Source: Nitrospiraceae bacterium (lineage in GTDB: Bacteria > Nitrospirota > Nitrospiria > Nitrospirales > Nitrospiraceae). Taken from it: 5,796 nt of DNA. Every line of letters begins with the position of its first letter. Position 1 is the stretch's first letter. This document shows positions 5,790-5,796 of this stretch, piece after piece. Location: NCBI GenBank assembly GCA_005793285.1, contig SXPO01000146.1, positions 1 through 5,796 of the forward strand, in the 5' to 3' direction. The position numbers and the translations under genes were made by a program. Below the pieces are notes generated by a model that saw nothing but the letters and a program-made list of their open reading frames with translations, did not search any database and was not told the origin of the DNA.

Positions 5790-5796
5790 ACTTCCA

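Larger units (their letters stand above)
5126..5796. other. Non-coding intergenic tail; candidate replication origin region
   Basis: This stretch of 671 bases has no convincing gene. The longest open frames (82 codons plus strand from a TTG, 103 codons minus strand) lack ribosome sites and recognisable protein character, and beyond about 5470 nothing substantial is open. Composition shifts to A and T runs compared with the upstream genes. The region holds two perfect DnaA boxes, weaker boxes, one 85% A+T block and several hairpins. Clustered DnaA boxes next to an A+T-rich unwinding segment are the usual layout of a bacterial oriC, and these regions often lie beside dnaA. That gene is not in the window, so the origin call is an inference. 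The core would be roughly 5347-5584. Confidence 0.6.

Overview
The window reads as a moderately GC-rich bacterial chromosome segment. It has long, dense plus-strand genes followed by a 671-base non-coding tail that is richer in A and T. The style of the genes suggests an environmental Gram-negative-type bacterium: a large multi-PAS membrane kinase, an NtrC-family regulator overlapping it by four bases, and a small exported helical protein. My best guess is Nitrospirota (Nitrospira-like), but this is an impression from protein style. No marker gene here proves it.

Bases 1-4622 encode a two-component system. The first gene (1-3180) is a 1059-residue sensor histidine kinase with two membrane segments around a periplasmic Cache-like sensor, then HAMP, three PAS domains, HisKA and HATPase. 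The second (3177-4622) is a 481-residue sigma-54-dependent response regulator with receiver, AAA+ and Fis-type DNA-binding domains. The genes share an ATGA stop/start overlap, so they are almost certainly co-translated partners. The kinase should sense an unidentified signal outside the cytoplasm, with further input through its PAS domains, and phosphorylate Asp54 of the regulator. The regulator would then drive sigma-54 promoters, none of which I could find here. Its unusual feature is a four-cysteine cluster (C-X4-C-X10-C-X2-C) between the AAA+ and DNA-binding domains, in the same place as the redox-sensing linker cysteines of NifA. It suggests a second, metal or redox input.

Bases 4718-5125 encode a small protein of 135 residues with a signal peptide. 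It is predicted to be helical, resembles DUF4168-type proteins only weakly, and has unknown function. It follows the regulator by 95 bases on the same strand and could be in the same operon or be a target.

Bases 5126-5796 hold no convincing gene. This stretch has two perfect 9-mer DnaA boxes (5347-5355 minus, 5576-5584 plus), one single-mismatch box, a degenerate box 12 bases from a perfect one, an 85% A+T block, and several hairpins including a nine-pair stem directly beside the box cluster. Together these make it a good candidate for the chromosomal replication origin, with dnaA possibly just beyond the right edge. The final 22 bases contain a small GGGGACATTCCC-type hairpin that may be a different, mobile-element-related repeat.
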